Shown here: positions 36,201 to 51,200 of the stretch, piece by piece | Layout of the letters: each line of letters starts with the position of its first letter | How positions within the stretch are numbered: the first letter of the stretch is position 1 | Assembly (NCBI GenBank): GCA_037976565.1 | Contig: CP137675.1 | Coordinates: 3,468,369 to 3,532,368 of the forward strand | Length of the DNA: 64,000 bases | Direction: 5' to 3' | Origin: Mesocentrotus franciscanus | Lineage: Eukaryota > Echinodermata > Echinoidea > Camarodonta > Strongylocentrotidae | Notes under the pieces: generated by a model | The model's database searches: none | What the model saw: the letters and a program-made list of their open reading frames with translations, nothing else | Told to the model about the DNA's origin: nothing | Position numbers and translations under genes: made by a program

Positions 36201-39200
36201 TGGAACGAACACATGAGACTAGCTTTCCTATGGGTGACCATTCCACACAACTTCTGTAGAACCGACTTTCCCTCATGACAGAATGAACAAACTTGCAACA
36301 ATTGGCCACCAGATATGGGTGACCATTCCATACAACTTCTGTAAAACCCACTTTCCCTTGGGACAGAACAAAACTAGATGGAACTTCGACTGCAAGCAGT
36401 CGAAAATGATGCCTCCGCCATAGAGTGATTAAACAAACCAAAACGGAAGCAATTTTTAATACTCAAGTTTGATAGTAATCAATTAATGGGTTCTCAGAAT
36501 ATCGTGATTACAAGCTATTTTTCATATACATGGCTCTGCATAGGCCTGTTTTGAAAGCCCCTTTTTGGTAGTCGACTACACAGTGATTTTTTTTGACGAT
36601 TAATCGACTAGTCGGTAATATAGGTGTAAGCTGATATAGACTATTATCAGCGTGATAGCTACAGTGGGCGGCGCTGGGCGGGCCCGCCCAGCACGGGGGA
36701 TTTCCGCCCACCACTCCTGATGAAAAACACTGCTTCCGCCCAGCACTAATTTCACATAAAACCTGCTTTAAATGTAACTGTTTGTGAAGAAAAGAAGTAT
36801 TTACATTCATATTTCCGTCTTTAATCGTGTTTTATTTGCAATTGTACAAGATTCCTGTTTTCAAATCGACAATATATGATTATTTTTAAAGATTTGTCGA
36901 GTGTTGTTTGTCAAAATATGTTACGATTCACGAAAACTGCCATTGAATTTACCGTACGTACAGTACCGATGTATGTATATTCGGTAAGTGATAACGGTAC
37001 GTATCATACGTATATATGGGTAAATTCAATATGGCCGCTGGGCTTGTTCGATTACTGTTCTTATAAATATTTATTTTTAATATGGTAAATAAAAAAGATC
37101 GTAATTTTCCAGAAAAAATTAATTAAAATACAATAATATATATTTATTTCATCATTTACATTGCAAAATTTGTCCGAAACTGTTACACTTATGTATCATG
37201 TACCCAACACACATACGTACACACACTCAAAATACGAAATACACTCAAATTCCAAAAGCCAACCACCAGACACATATTTAGAATCGACAAACATCCATCT
37301 TCACGATAGTCAAAATCATCAATCAACCAGAAATATTACAACAACAAATTTAACAAATAAAATATTGCATATTTGTAGGTTCGTGACAGGTATTTACATA
37401 CAAATTATGGCTAGAAGTTTTTTCTTTCTTCATCATCGTCGCGTATTTCTTCATCTCACTACGGGCTCACTACATGAATTATCACACGTGGGGCAATGCA
37501 TAATTGTATTCACTGCACGTACGTCAACAATTTAGTTTGAGCCAGCCCGCTAGTTGTTTGCTTCTAAGTTAAGGTTAGGTAGGAATTTGATTTATTTAAA
37601 CTTCCTTCCAATGTCTTAGAAAGTAGAATTATTGTGTAATTTGTGACAGATTTCTATCTATTTAGATTTTTTTTAGGCGATGTTCTTGGGTTCCCAATGA
37701 GTCATCGAGTAGTCGGTTATCAAGTTCATTATTCGACCACTGCATGGCTTTACCGGGCGGGTAGTCGATTAAACGATTACATGAAACGGGCTTAGCTCTG
37801 CAAGATAAATTTGTGTCCCGAGTTTGATAGTAATCCATCTGTCGGTTCCAATTATAATGCGTTCACAAGCTATATATATGCATACATAATGAGCCCCATG
37901 ACCTTTGACCTTTGACCTCATGACCCTAAAATTTAATCAGTTCATTGGCTCTGCAAGATACATACATGTCTTGAGTTTGATGGTAATCTGTCTGTTGGTT
38001 CTCAAGATAATGCGATCACAAGCTATTTTTTAATACATAATAAGCCCCATAACTTTTGACCTTTGACCTCATGACCCCAAAATCTAATCAGTTCATTAGC
38101 TCTGCAAGATACATACATGACCCAAGTTTGGCGGTAATCCATCAATCGGTTCTTGAGATAACGCGATCACGAGAACGGGACGTACGTACGTACGGACGGA
38201 CAACCAGAAAACATAATGCCTCCAGCTACTTTGTAGCGGAGGCGTAAAAACTTGGCCACTACATACGGTGACCATCCCATATAACTTCAGCAAAACAATT
38301 TTGTTAATAGGGAGGAAGCAAAAGTGGCCACTTGAACAGTATTAGCTGTAGTTGGTTTAGTAGGTTAGGGTTAGGTTCAAACTTACCATGAAAACATCAA
38401 ATTCATCCATGGCCCTGAGGGGGGAATCCACAGACTCCCAGAGGGCCATGATAAGGCACACTGTGGAGAATGATCTCTCTCCACCTGACAGGCTTCTCGC
38501 ATCCTTGGATACATCCTTGGCCTTCTGGCTGTCTCCTGGATCCACCTGGCAAATCAATTTAAAGGTAAACAGTTCTGGTCATGCCATTACACTATGAAAG
38601 AAAATGTCCGCAAACAAGGTTTTGGAACGATCAAAATGAATTAAAACAAACTGGCTCAACCGAACCTTGCTGAAAACTACATGCACTGCACACAGAAATG
38701 GGTGTCTGGGACTATACTGACACGTTACAAATTTCTAAGCTATTTATCGTCATATTTCAATATTAGGGCACCTGGAAAGCTATCCATTTTAGGGGACATT
38801 TTTACTACAACAATCTTCTGAATTATCATAAAAAGAGCGAGAAAGCTCACAAATTTATTGCTATCTACCTTACAACTTATTTTATGGATATGTGGCTGTG
38901 TGTAGTATGAATTAATAGACTGTTCTGCTAATTATCAAAATAGGAAGGATAATTAACAGTTGCAAGGCTCAAAGTCGCATTTTATCAAACAGATTTGCTC
39001 AATTTTGATAGAAAATCTGGACAGAATACAAAATACAATTGTGCACATCATCATTTGAGTGCCGTTGTTACAAGACAAGAAGGAATAAATACATTTTTAT
39101 TCTATTGTCATTTTCATTACCAGAATTCATTTGTATCTTTAACAAGAAGATAAAGTTCTGCTATAGTTGAAAAATAATTTGTTTTAAAAACTATCAACTG

Positions 39201-42200
39201 TCAGAAGCTAGTTACTATAGGTTGCAAAATGTTTAATGACTACTTAAAATCTAGAAGTGAATTTCTCAACTAAAAAAATAAAATCAATCTTTCAGGTATT
39301 ATGCATGGTCTTGAAATATGAAGACACTCATTTCAGCACTATCACAGTTTACTCTTTCTACATAGTGACATCTTACCTTGAGGATAAGTTCCTCTTTCGG
39401 ATGATCGAATATGAGCTGACCCACATAGCCACGAGTGGACATTATGGATATGAAGAAGTACTTGGTCCTCACTGCTATGTAACTACGCATGTCCTTTAAT
39501 GCCACATACCGCTGCTCAAGGATCGTGTCCAGTTTCTGAAAAAGAAATAAATATAGAGGGATATATAAAAAATATGCATCATGGTGCTGAATTATTACTT
39601 GTATTTTGGCTATCAAGAAATGCATAGCCTCAGGTGGGACAGACTGCTAATCAAGGAATCGTTTTCATTTTCTAAAAAGTAAAAAATATCAAAGAAAGAT
39701 ATATATATTCATCATGGTTTTGAATTTGTTGATTTTGTTGTTGTTATTATTAAGAGATGCATATCCTTGTGCACCTTTTGAAAATAATCATTTTTCAGTT
39801 TTAGAAGAGAAATGCATTGGAAAAGTTGGATGAACATGTACTAGGTTGTAGTGTTGGAAAATGTAATAGTATGTATGTCCTTCCTGCCATTATAAGGAAC
39901 TTGTATTGATCTTGAGGATGCCTTATAGTTGATTAAGAATCATTCCAATTTGGAAAATGAAAGAGTAATACAAAGATAAAATTCTGATTCATTACTTAGC
40001 TCTTTCGTGGTTAAGTGTAAACTGAAATGGACATACAACATTAATCCCATCTTGAGGGAACCTTCACTAGTTTTGGATTTTGTCACACAATCATTTTTTT
40101 CTTCATTTTATAATGTGGGATATTTGCTAGAACAAGTCAATAGACAAGGTTCCCACACAAAAATTTGAGAACCAAATTCCATTCCATGACTTCTCATGAC
40201 CCATTTTTGCCCTTTTTCGATGACCAGATAAGTACCATTTTGGTATGGGTTGCAGCATCCAAGCAGCATATAAATACCATGGAATGATATATATTGTTTC
40301 ATGTTTGTGATGGCCTCCACCTCCTCTCACAATTTCCATGACTTTGGGGATTCCCCCCCCCCTTTAGACCATAGGACCAATTGATCAAGTGACTGAACCA
40401 CTCTATGGGGTTAATAACACAATTGTCTCATACCTTTACAAACTTCTTCATGCTTCTTATTTGCTTCTCGACTTTTTTATAATTCTTCCTGGCTTTATCG
40501 TATTGCTTGGTGGTAACTTTAGGATCTCCTTGCCTAGTGATCATAAAATAGGAAGACATTCTTCATATGTTTATAAACCATGCAGTACCAACGGAAGCAT
40601 AACTATGCTTTTCCTACAAATAATGCCCATTCCGACAGAACAAGTGATACATGTATACTTGAGTGCATAATAACTGAAGCTTGGCCATAGCCGCATTAAC
40701 AGTACTCAGCAAGTTGGACCCTCAGTAAAAATGCACCAACACCATCATCATCATCATCCCCTAAATCCCCCCTCCCCACCTCCAACCTTATTAATCCATT
40801 TGTTTCACTTTTCTGCTTCCATCCAAGCAACTACCTGTAACAAGGGTTTGATCCATGTTAAAATCCAGCCATATGACTAAATTCACCACTAAAATTTAGT
40901 GGAAAATGAAAAAGACATTGTACATTACTATTACACATATTTCTTTTGAAGTAGAACATAGTCAATGGAAGTTTCTGTTAATAACTCACATTTTCTTCTC
41001 CTCAGTAATCCTCTTCCTGATCTGCTTGATTTCTTTGTCAATGCTGCTAACTTTTCTTGACACCTTCAGCCTTTCTGGATAGATCTCCATGGCTTTTGAT
41101 ATTGCATCCTGAACATCAAAACAGAATTTAAGAGAAGTTTGCATTCTGCTAAAGGTGATCATTTCTTTGAAAGCTTTCTCACTCTTTCTATTCACATGAG
41201 AAATAATATCATACCCTAAATCTCCGTGTATAAGACGCACCTGTGTATAAGACGCATCCGTTTTTTGAGCCGAAAAAAAAAAAAAAAAAAAAATGACGCG
41301 GGGAAGGACCTTCATTTTACGGCGAGGCGCAGGTGAAGGTGCCGATTTGTGCTTGTGAACTTGTCACAAATAAGTACTTAACAATGTTGTTTTTAAAACT
41401 ATAACATGACAGATAAATTTTCCTCAAAGTCCAAACAGAAATCTGGACATAGTGTGGTTCTAGTTTCCGAGTGGTGAGTCAACACCCCGTGTATGACTGA
41501 GCTGAGAGACATTGCCAGGCACAGCGCCAGGTGGAGGGGCGTAAATAAAATTTATTTTAAAAAAAAATAAAAAAAAAAATCTTGTTCCCGTGTATAAGAC
41601 GCACCCCCGTCTTATACACGCAGATTTACGGTAGTAGAAATATCCCATGTTAAGGATTGCTCCTGTAGTTCTCTCACATTTCAAATATGACTAGATATAG
41701 AATACAGGGGAAACTCTTATAACGAGATTGGCTATAACGAGTTTTGGGCTATTGGGAGCTAAATCCCGCACCCCTAAAACAAAGAAAAACATTGTTAATC
41801 GTTCACGTTATAATGAACAATTTCACTGCTCTTCATGCGTACAAAAGTTCATTGGAGCATAACTTTCTTTCGCCCTGAAATCAGTTCACACAAACTATGC
41901 GAGCACGTACAATGAATGATGTTGGGCCTAAATTTACTCGTGTACAGTGTACTTACACTTCAAAGACACTGGCTTTCCATGCATGCTCGCTCTTGATCTA
42001 TCTAGCGCGCCCGCAAGAAAGAGTGGAGGTGTGACAAGAACAAAAAGAATGATTGGACAGTCGATTGGGGATGACAGCAACGTGCATGCACAAGACAGGA
42101 ACCCACTTACACATACACTGCACATTTACCGGAGAGGCTGATATGATTTGCTTAGACAGAGTCAGTCTTACTCGGAGGTGATGCATTGTTCATGAGCAGG

Positions 42201-45200
42201 GGAAAACATGGACGGAGCCGGTTCGTGTCTTTTTTTAACCTAGACTGGCTATCCTAGCGCTGCATTTGAATATTTGAATACTTGCATTGGAACGGTGTGG
42301 TGGAGATCAAAATTAAATCGGCCAGATTGTGGAATAACCGGTATGTCGCAATGATTATGGACAAGTTTCGACCTGGGTAGTCATTCGTTTACAGTAAGCC
42401 TCCTGATTTTCTCGTGATGTCATTTATTTTATATAAAGTAAACATAGCTTTGCACTTGTATGAAATCTCATTATATGATAAGTAATCACATCAGATGTGC
42501 ATGCGTATTATGAATATTTATGATTATAAGATGGGTTCAAGAATGTAGCCAATGAGAAGCGTCAAAATGGATCACGTGACCGTGCATTATTTTTTACTAT
42601 ATGCACAGTACCATCTGCATGGAGTGTATTTTGGTGATAACAACCATGGATGAATGTTGTCGACCCATTTTATAAAACAAATAATACACAGGTTTTCGTT
42701 TGTGACGTTATGGCGATGCAGCGCTATTCGGGTATTCACAATGGCACAAAATACACTCGGCTACGCCTCGTTAATTTTATTGCACCATAGTGAATACCCT
42801 CATGCGCTGCATCAACCATAACACACTCACACCTGTGTATTATTTGTATACTAGCGCATGACGTATATGTTTCTTTTGAGCCAATCAAATGCAGCGCTAG
42901 GATGGCTGGTCGAGGTTTAAAAAAGACACGGCCGGTTCAGGACAGGCTCAAATACTGCGTTGGGTTTCTGCATTTGGATGATGTTTCCATTGTGCATAAA
43001 ATCAGTGTAAATAACCCAAAGGCCTCCCTTTATCCTCATTTCAATAGCTTTCTAGCAATTGATTCACTCAAAATATATCTTCATACAAATTAAGACACCT
43101 TACCTCTACTTCTTTCTGTGCTGCATCTGCTTCTTTCTTGAGGTTAGCAATTTTTGCCGTCAGTTTTTTCTTCCTTTTTTCATAATGCTTGTGACGATGC
43201 TTGGCTGTCTGCACTTCAATGCTAGCCCTAGCTAAATCATCCTAAGAAAATAAAATTAAAATTTGTTTGATTTTTATACTGTTGCTAATTAATTTATGAT
43301 AGCTGTGTTCCTCAAATTGTGTTTCCGTCCTTTACCTTCTAATAAATCAAGATCCTTACTTGTTTCTCATATTTCTTAATTATCTCCATAAGCTTTGAGA
43401 CCTTCTCCCTGATCATTATTCATTTTCAATTCACCATCACTTTCCTTTTGAATATTTGTCATAGTTCTCTTCTATCATCCTCATCATCATCATCATATCC
43501 ATCATTTTACTCCTCCTCCTCCTCCATATCAATATCATCAATACCATGACCATCCTCAACATCATCATCATGATCATCATCACCATCATCATCATGATCA
43601 TCATCATGATCATCATCACCACCACCATCATCATTTTCATTTTTCTCCTCCTCCATATCAATATCATCATCATCATCACCATCATCATCATCATTATTAT
43701 CATAATCTTTACCACTATCACCATCACCATCACCTCTACTATTACCAACAACATAGTTGTCACCAGGCGCGCCGGAAGCAGTTCGGGATGGGGGGGGGCA
43801 AACATTCCAGGGGACTCACCTTTCAGAAGAAAAATCTGCATCACCACCACTCTTACATGTTACATGCAGGCCCCGCGGAACGTTTTTCAAAGTGGCGTAT
43901 TAACGATCAAGTAGAGCATAGCGAGCGGAGCGAGTGGAGCGTAAATTGGCGTGGGGTCCAGGGGCTTTGCCCCAGCGAGGATCAAAGGGCGGACCCCCCG
44001 AAAGCTCAGGGGTTTAAGGCATTAAATTACGGTCAGATAAGCATATTTAGATACCTTTTTTGTGACACTGGCAGGTCACTAATTGGCGTGGGGTCCAGGG
44101 GGCTGAGCCCCATGAAGCTCAGGGGTTTCAGGCATTTAATTATGGTCAGATGAGCATATTTTGATACCTCATTTGTGACACTGGCAGGTAACTCATTCTT
44201 TCTTTCTCTCTTTCTTTCTTTTTCTCTTTGATATACTTTTTTTTTAAAGTGAGGGGGTCTCGAGCCCCCGAGCCCCGACATTCTGCAGGCCCTGACATGA
44301 AGGCTTCTAAATAAGCTTATTTTTTGCCTGACTGTAAATTTGGGAATTTGTAATTTTCCAGCAAACGCATAAAAAAGTATGATTTACAAAAAAAATTGAG
44401 AAAAAATCCCGGAAAATGTCATTTCAGCAACATTTGTAAATTACTGGCATCGCATTAGAAATAAACCACGTTTGAATTTTATTTGGGGGGCAACTGCCCC
44501 CCCCCCCATCAGTACCCCAGTGTTCAGGGGCTCATGTCTTCTCACCCCTATAATAAAGAACACACACGCTTTCCCATCCTCTCACAATATTTCCACGATA
44601 TGCACGTATCGCTATTATAAAATCCTCCATTGGTAAATATAAGGGCATGCAAAATGTTTAGGAAATTTAATTCCTGTTAACTCTCCTTTTTTTTTAATAG
44701 AATATAATTTTGTATGTGATTCAATTCAGGTTTTATTTTTTTTAATTTTCTTTTTGGTTAAAAAATACAAACCATTTTTACACCTTTACTGCTGATTTTT
44801 TCCGGGGTTTTGGGGCGAAAAATGCGTTTTGCCCCCAACTTTTTATTTGGGGGTCTGCCCCTTCCAGCGCCTATGGTTGTCACCATCATCAGCATCTCTA
44901 CCACTATCATCATGATGATCTCCTCCACCTCCATCATTACCATCATCATCTCATCATCACAATCATTATCACAACCATCAATTATTGTACCGTGAGGGGA
45001 TACACTTGGTAGCCGATTTCCTGGATTCGATCATCCACCACCTTGAACTGATTCTCTGCTTCTGATAGCTGTCTGCGAGCTGCCCTGGAGTTCTTAGAGA
45101 ACCTCTGCAGCTTCTCCTTGTGTTCGTTGATTTTGGCCTCCATCCGCTGGACCTCCTCCTCCAATTCTGCCATGTTGGTCTCTTCTTCTCCCTCACCTTC

Positions 45201-48200
45201 TTCCTCCAGCTGAGTGATTTGCTGCAAGGAACATTGTTGTTGAAGTGAGGTAAAAATCTTCGCCAGGAACTGCGCTTATTTAAAGTGTACCAATCACTAA
45301 TAAATGTTTTGAATGTAGGTAGTTCCATGTCGTAATACTATATTTAAAATATGAGCTTCATATCTTACATCTGTAAAGACATTTTGCAAGTTTAGATACA
45401 CTTTCAATAAACATAAGAACAACTTATGAGTAGGCTACTTAACACAGTACGCGCTCGCATAAAATAAGGGCCACACAGAACCCAAATATGACTCGGCTTC
45501 CTTGTGCGCCTTTTTATGTGATTCTACATTTGATTCATAATTATTATCCATTTAAATTGTTACAATCACTATGACCATCACCATCATCATCCTCATCACC
45601 ATCCAAATGTCTATCACTACCTTCTTCATCACTCCCATCAGCATAATCATCATCATATGTTGAATTTGTGAGACATTGGAGAGCAGGCGTCATGAGCGCC
45701 AAGCAGCTGGATACCGGCACTATACAAGAAGCCATCATCATCATCATTACTCACATTGTTAATCTTGCCTATTTTATCCTTGAGCTTCTTCCTCTGTCGC
45801 TGCGCTGTTTTCTTTAGATTCTCATTCTCATTTACATCTTGCCTCAGAGCCTGAATCCTTTGCTTTACTTCATTCAGTGCCTTCTGGTTTTCACTCATAT
45901 CTCTCTTTGTTTCACTGTATTATTGGAATAAGAAGAGAAAAGCACATGCTTTATGTTATTCAAAACAACATTACAAGGGCACTATTACACAAACATTTCG
46001 TGCCACTTACATTACCTATTTCCAAGTCGGCATCAACATTTCTCATTTGGAAATGTTCTGTCATGTCATGTCGGCTTTGTTAATTAAGGAAAAGTGCACA
46101 TACCTGTAGCATCAAGGGAAAAACAACTGTTTGTAATCTGTTTAGAATGTCACAAAGGTAAGTAGAATTTGTATGAGAAAATCGACAAAGAAGATAAAAA
46201 TGTGGGTACTCTGGAATCATAGTTATGATGATACTTTCAATCAGAATGGTAGCTTCATTACCTTGTGGTAAAGCTGCATGTGGTAAAGAAGGTAGTTTAT
46301 CTATTTTTGTCTCTATCCACCAAAGATATTAACTTTTTAATGAAACCCCTTGAAAAGCTTTGCATATTATGCTAGTAGAAAGCTAAACAGGTTTTTTTTT
46401 GGTTGTAGAGTCTGGAATACTTGTTTTTGAGCAAGTCCAAGATATTTTTGTCCCATATGTTAATAATCACATCTAGGACTTTAAAATATTGAATTATTGT
46501 ATAAGATAAATAGCCCTACTAGAGCTTAATTCAGACAAAATTTGAAGCAAAATGACAGATTTTAAATTGATTTATGTTCATAATTCCACTAGACTTGGTA
46601 ATATATCAGACAACAAATGACTAAACACCTTGGATTTGCAGATTTGACAAGATACACTAAAACGAAAATAGACTGACCTAATCTCGTTGTCAGTGTCTCC
46701 CTGAAGAATCTTCGCTCTTTTCTGTATGGACGAGTAGTAGCGCTGCTCAGCACCAGCATAAACCTGATCACCTTCTAAAGTGAAAGCCTCTCTGCAGTTC
46801 CTGGGGGGCTGTCTCAGGTAATTCCGGGCATCCTTGCTTTTCTCAATCATCAAGATACTCTCTACACCACGCTGTAGATAGAATTCAATAGGTTTAATGC
46901 ACAATGTCAATAAAAGGCTCATTAAGTCATCAATGTTTAAACCCTTGGCTATATGGTTTCAAGAAATGATGAAGATACGACTTTGTTTCAAATTGAAAAT
47001 GATAGATACTATCATTCTGTGGAAAAACAATGAAGAATAATTTGCAATAGGCAAAACAAATTTATAAGTGCCAATATTCTTCAAGATCCATTAGTACCCA
47101 AATATTTGATTTGATTCAATAGCTGCTCCGTAGACTTCCGGCAAAGTCGTGTCAACTACATGTAGATCCTGTTCCCACTATACTCATTAAGGACTGTTCA
47201 TCTACTTTTGCTCCTATTATTTCACGAATAGTTAATTTAAGTATAGATCAGGCCTGTGTTCCCTCTGCACTCAAAACTGCCTACATTTCCCCCTTGCTGA
47301 AGAAACCTTCCTCACATTCTGAAATGCTTCAAAATTACAAACCAGTGTCCAACCTTCCATTTTTGTTCAAGATTCTTGAAAGAGTAGTGCTCTCTAGGTT
47401 ATATGATTACTGTTTAGAAACGACCTATTTGATCCATTTCAATCAGCATACCGTCCACATCATAGCTTGGAAACCCTCCTCGTCAATGATTCTAACTCCA
47501 TTCTTCATGAGATGGATAGGAAAGGTAAGTGCAATGCTACACCTCGACTTGTCTTCCGCCTTTGATGCAGTAAACCATACTATTTTGTTGAATACTCTCA
47601 TGTCACTGGGTGTCAAAGGCAAAGCCTACCAATGGTTTAGATCATACTTATCTTGTCATTCTCAAGCTGTTTGTAAATACGGTTGTAAGTCAAACTTGAT
47701 GCCTCTTACATGCGGTGTCCCACAGGGCTCTGTGGGCGGGCCCATGATTTAATTTCTCTATCTACTTGGTTGGGTTGAGAAATATTTTAAACATCACTGC
47801 ATCCGTTACCACATTATGCGGATGACACCTAGATTCACTTTCGTTTAAACCCAACTAAGCAGATGCAGCCAGCGCTATTCACAGTCTCGAAGCTTGTGCA
47901 AATGATATTTGTTATTGGCTAAATTCACATTCACTGAAATTAAATTCCACCAAATGTGAATTCTTACTCTACGGTTCCAAGACCCAAATAGATAAGATTG
48001 TTATTAATTCCATTACCCTTGCTGGATATGATATCAATGTGTCACAAGTATGCATGTCGTAACCTTGGTGTGTTCTTTGATACCAATATAACTCTGTCTG
48101 CTCAAATTCAAATTTGTTTCAAAATCAGTCAGATATCAGTTGCGTAATCGGGTTTCATACAAAAAAACTCGCAGTGCAACAGAAAAGGCTTAATTATTCA

Positions 48201-51200
48201 TGCATTAATTTCATCTCGCCTTGATTTCAGAAATTCAAATTTCCTTATTTCTTTGATTTTTCTCAACGCTGTTGATGATACCAGCCTCCTTAGTTTTTAA
48301 TTCCTCATTACTTTAATACAATGCTGCGTGTATCATAATGATTATAATTTTCTTGGTATATCTAAATTATATCCTTATTTGTAGGAATATGCGATATGTA
48401 ATAAATGAGTCATTTTAGTTTTAGTTTTTGGAGGGAGGGGGGAGTTAAGATGTATTTTTTAAAAAACAATGTGCAATATTGTGTGTATGTCAATGTTATG
48501 TTTATATCTAAGTTGATTTGGGAGCAACCTGTGAGGGCTCACATGCCTCCAGGTAATAGTGTTGAATTTCACTTTTGTGAGCCCTGGCCCACACGTTGCT
48601 CCCTCCCTTTTCCTCTTGTATTGTTTATGTATTGCATGATCTGTCAAAATGTAATTGTATTGTGCTTTTATGATTGGCCTAATAAATAATAATAATAATA
48701 ATAATAATAAATGCTCTCTTGTTCAACCTGTCTCTAGTCAGCTTGCCAAATTACAAAAATTGCCGAATGCCGCTGCTCGTCCTGTTACCCTCTCCAACAA
48801 ACACAGTCACATCACACCGGTTCTCAAGAAACTCCATTGGTTACCCATAAAAGAACGTATTGTTTTCAAACTTCTTTTGCTTATGTTTCATTGTGTTCAT
48901 GGGCTCTGCTACACAGTACAATATTTCTTTGATTAATCACTCCACACCTGCCAGATCTTTACGTTCTCAAAACTCTGGATTGCTTGTTCTTCCAAAACTT
49001 AATACAAAGTGGAAGGGGGGGGGGAGCCTTCACTCTGGAATTGTTTACCTTGTGGCATCACAGATATTCCTACAGTTGAATCTTTCAAATGCAACCTTAA
49101 AACTTATCTTTTCCAGTTTACTTTTAGTTGATCAGATTTTTCTTCTTTTTGTGTTCTATTTTTTTTGTACAAGTATGTTTATGTATTTTCATGTTTTGCA
49201 CTAGTGCGCCTTGAGCATTTAATTTTTAAGTGGATTTGGCAGTACCTTATAAATCCTATACATTATCAATATTATTATTAAGGAATAATTCCAATCATGA
49301 ACTTCTGTCAGGATTAGTCTACAAACTTTAAAGCTTTGAATCTTGATTAATCATACAAATAATAATGAGTAAAAAGAAAACAAGCTAATGCAGTTAGAAG
49401 ATGGTATAAGAAATGATCCAAGACATAAGTGAACCAGAGTAAACACAAAGTCATTAGGCGGTGTCAGACACAATTTTCCTGATGCAGCTTGAATTATCTA
49501 GATAATTCACTTACCTAGGTGACAGACAGGTGACAGACAGGCTACGAGTTATCTAGATAACTATTATCTAGATAATTGATGGGCCAGTGCGCATGCGCCG
49601 TTCAGGTAGATATTGGCATTGTGACATCACACGTTCAATCAAAAGTAATGCGCAATTAACACCGTATTTCGCGTCTCATTAAATGCGCACTAATATAACT
49701 GTGCTCAGGTTATGATAGCGCGTTAACAACCATATGCCAGCCAATCATTAAGTTAAAAGTTGACCTTAAATTGACCTTTAATGGGATTATTTCAACATTG
49801 GTTACAGACAGAAAAATCCCGTAAAAAATCCTATCAAGGGAGAATTTTCTCGTTTCGTTATAGGATTTTTCACAAGATTTTTTGCGGGATTATTGATGAC
49901 AGACAGCCAATTATCTAGATAGCTATTTTCTAGATAATTGGCCTCTGTCTGACACCGCCTTATGTGGTAGCCCCAGGCAAGCATTCATCCCTAATTACTT
50001 AGAAAAAGAGAGTAAGCTAGGGTTCACAACAACAGCTTGAAGGCCAAAAAATAGGAATGGTTGGCAGATATGCGAAATATTAATTATTGGCAAAATTACA
50101 GTCCTTTTTCTTTTCAAATGTGAATTTTGCACCTGACAGTGTCTTGTTCACCCCATTTCTTGTGTACAAAATGAGTACGGTACTTGAATTTGCACTCATA
50201 GAGAGAAAACCAAAGAGACTTTTGATCTGAAATTTTGCACATACTTTCATAAACTCATCTTCCTGCTGCAGTTAAATTTTGAGATAATTTTTTGAGGGTG
50301 TGCAAATCCCAGACAGGGGCTTTAATTCCATAGAAGTCTTGCAGCTTACACAATACATCCTTATTTTCATAGCAGTCAGGTAAAGACCGCCTGACCGGAA
50401 AAGTCGACCAGAAATGGGTGACTGACTGATCGACCACACAATCAATGGTGACGGTCAGATCGGGGCCACATCATAGATAGAAGGAGATGTGATTGATCAA
50501 GCTCAATCACAAATAAACAAATCATTGATCATACATTGACTTGTGCATATTTGGAGACTTAAGTTCAATTCAGATCATTCATTTCATTTTCATTTCATTT
50601 ATTTCCAATTCTCGTAAAAAATACATTCAACAATACATTATACATACAAGCAAATATATAAACAATACAAAGAATATGGAGGAGCCAGCAGAGGCCATTG
50701 GCCTTTCAAAGGCTGGGCTCCAATTGCCGCAGATAATTATACAAAGTAAAGAGAAAAGAAAAAAGTGGGTAGTACATAAACAGGTGTGAACAGGCTAATC
50801 AAACATAAGATAAGATTCATTCATTAGATGATGTTTGTATTTTCGTTTGAATGAGGCAAGAGATGGGCACATTTTTATATCGGTGGGTATTGCATTCCAA
50901 GTAATCACTCCAGAATATTTTACTGATCTACGTGAAGTATGGTATTTTAACAATAGAATATATAAATCATTAGCATGTCTTGTGTAATGTGGATGAACAT
51001 CCTTTGTTATTTTGAACATATTATCGAAAATAGAAGGTAACATATTATTATTGTACATAAACATAAATGATCCAACTTGCAATTCATGTATTTGAAATAT
51101 GGTAAGTACATTTAATTTTCTAAAAAGCAGTTCAGAGGGAGTTCTGGGGTGAGAGTTTGTAATTGCACGTAGTGTTCTTTTCTGTAAAACATAAACTTGA

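Noticed and set aside
35392..36441. A single 349-residue protein
   Set aside because: The part above about 36229 is minisatellite read-through (NGHPY, FYRSC repeats) and the rest is a truncated reverse transcriptase; not one gene.
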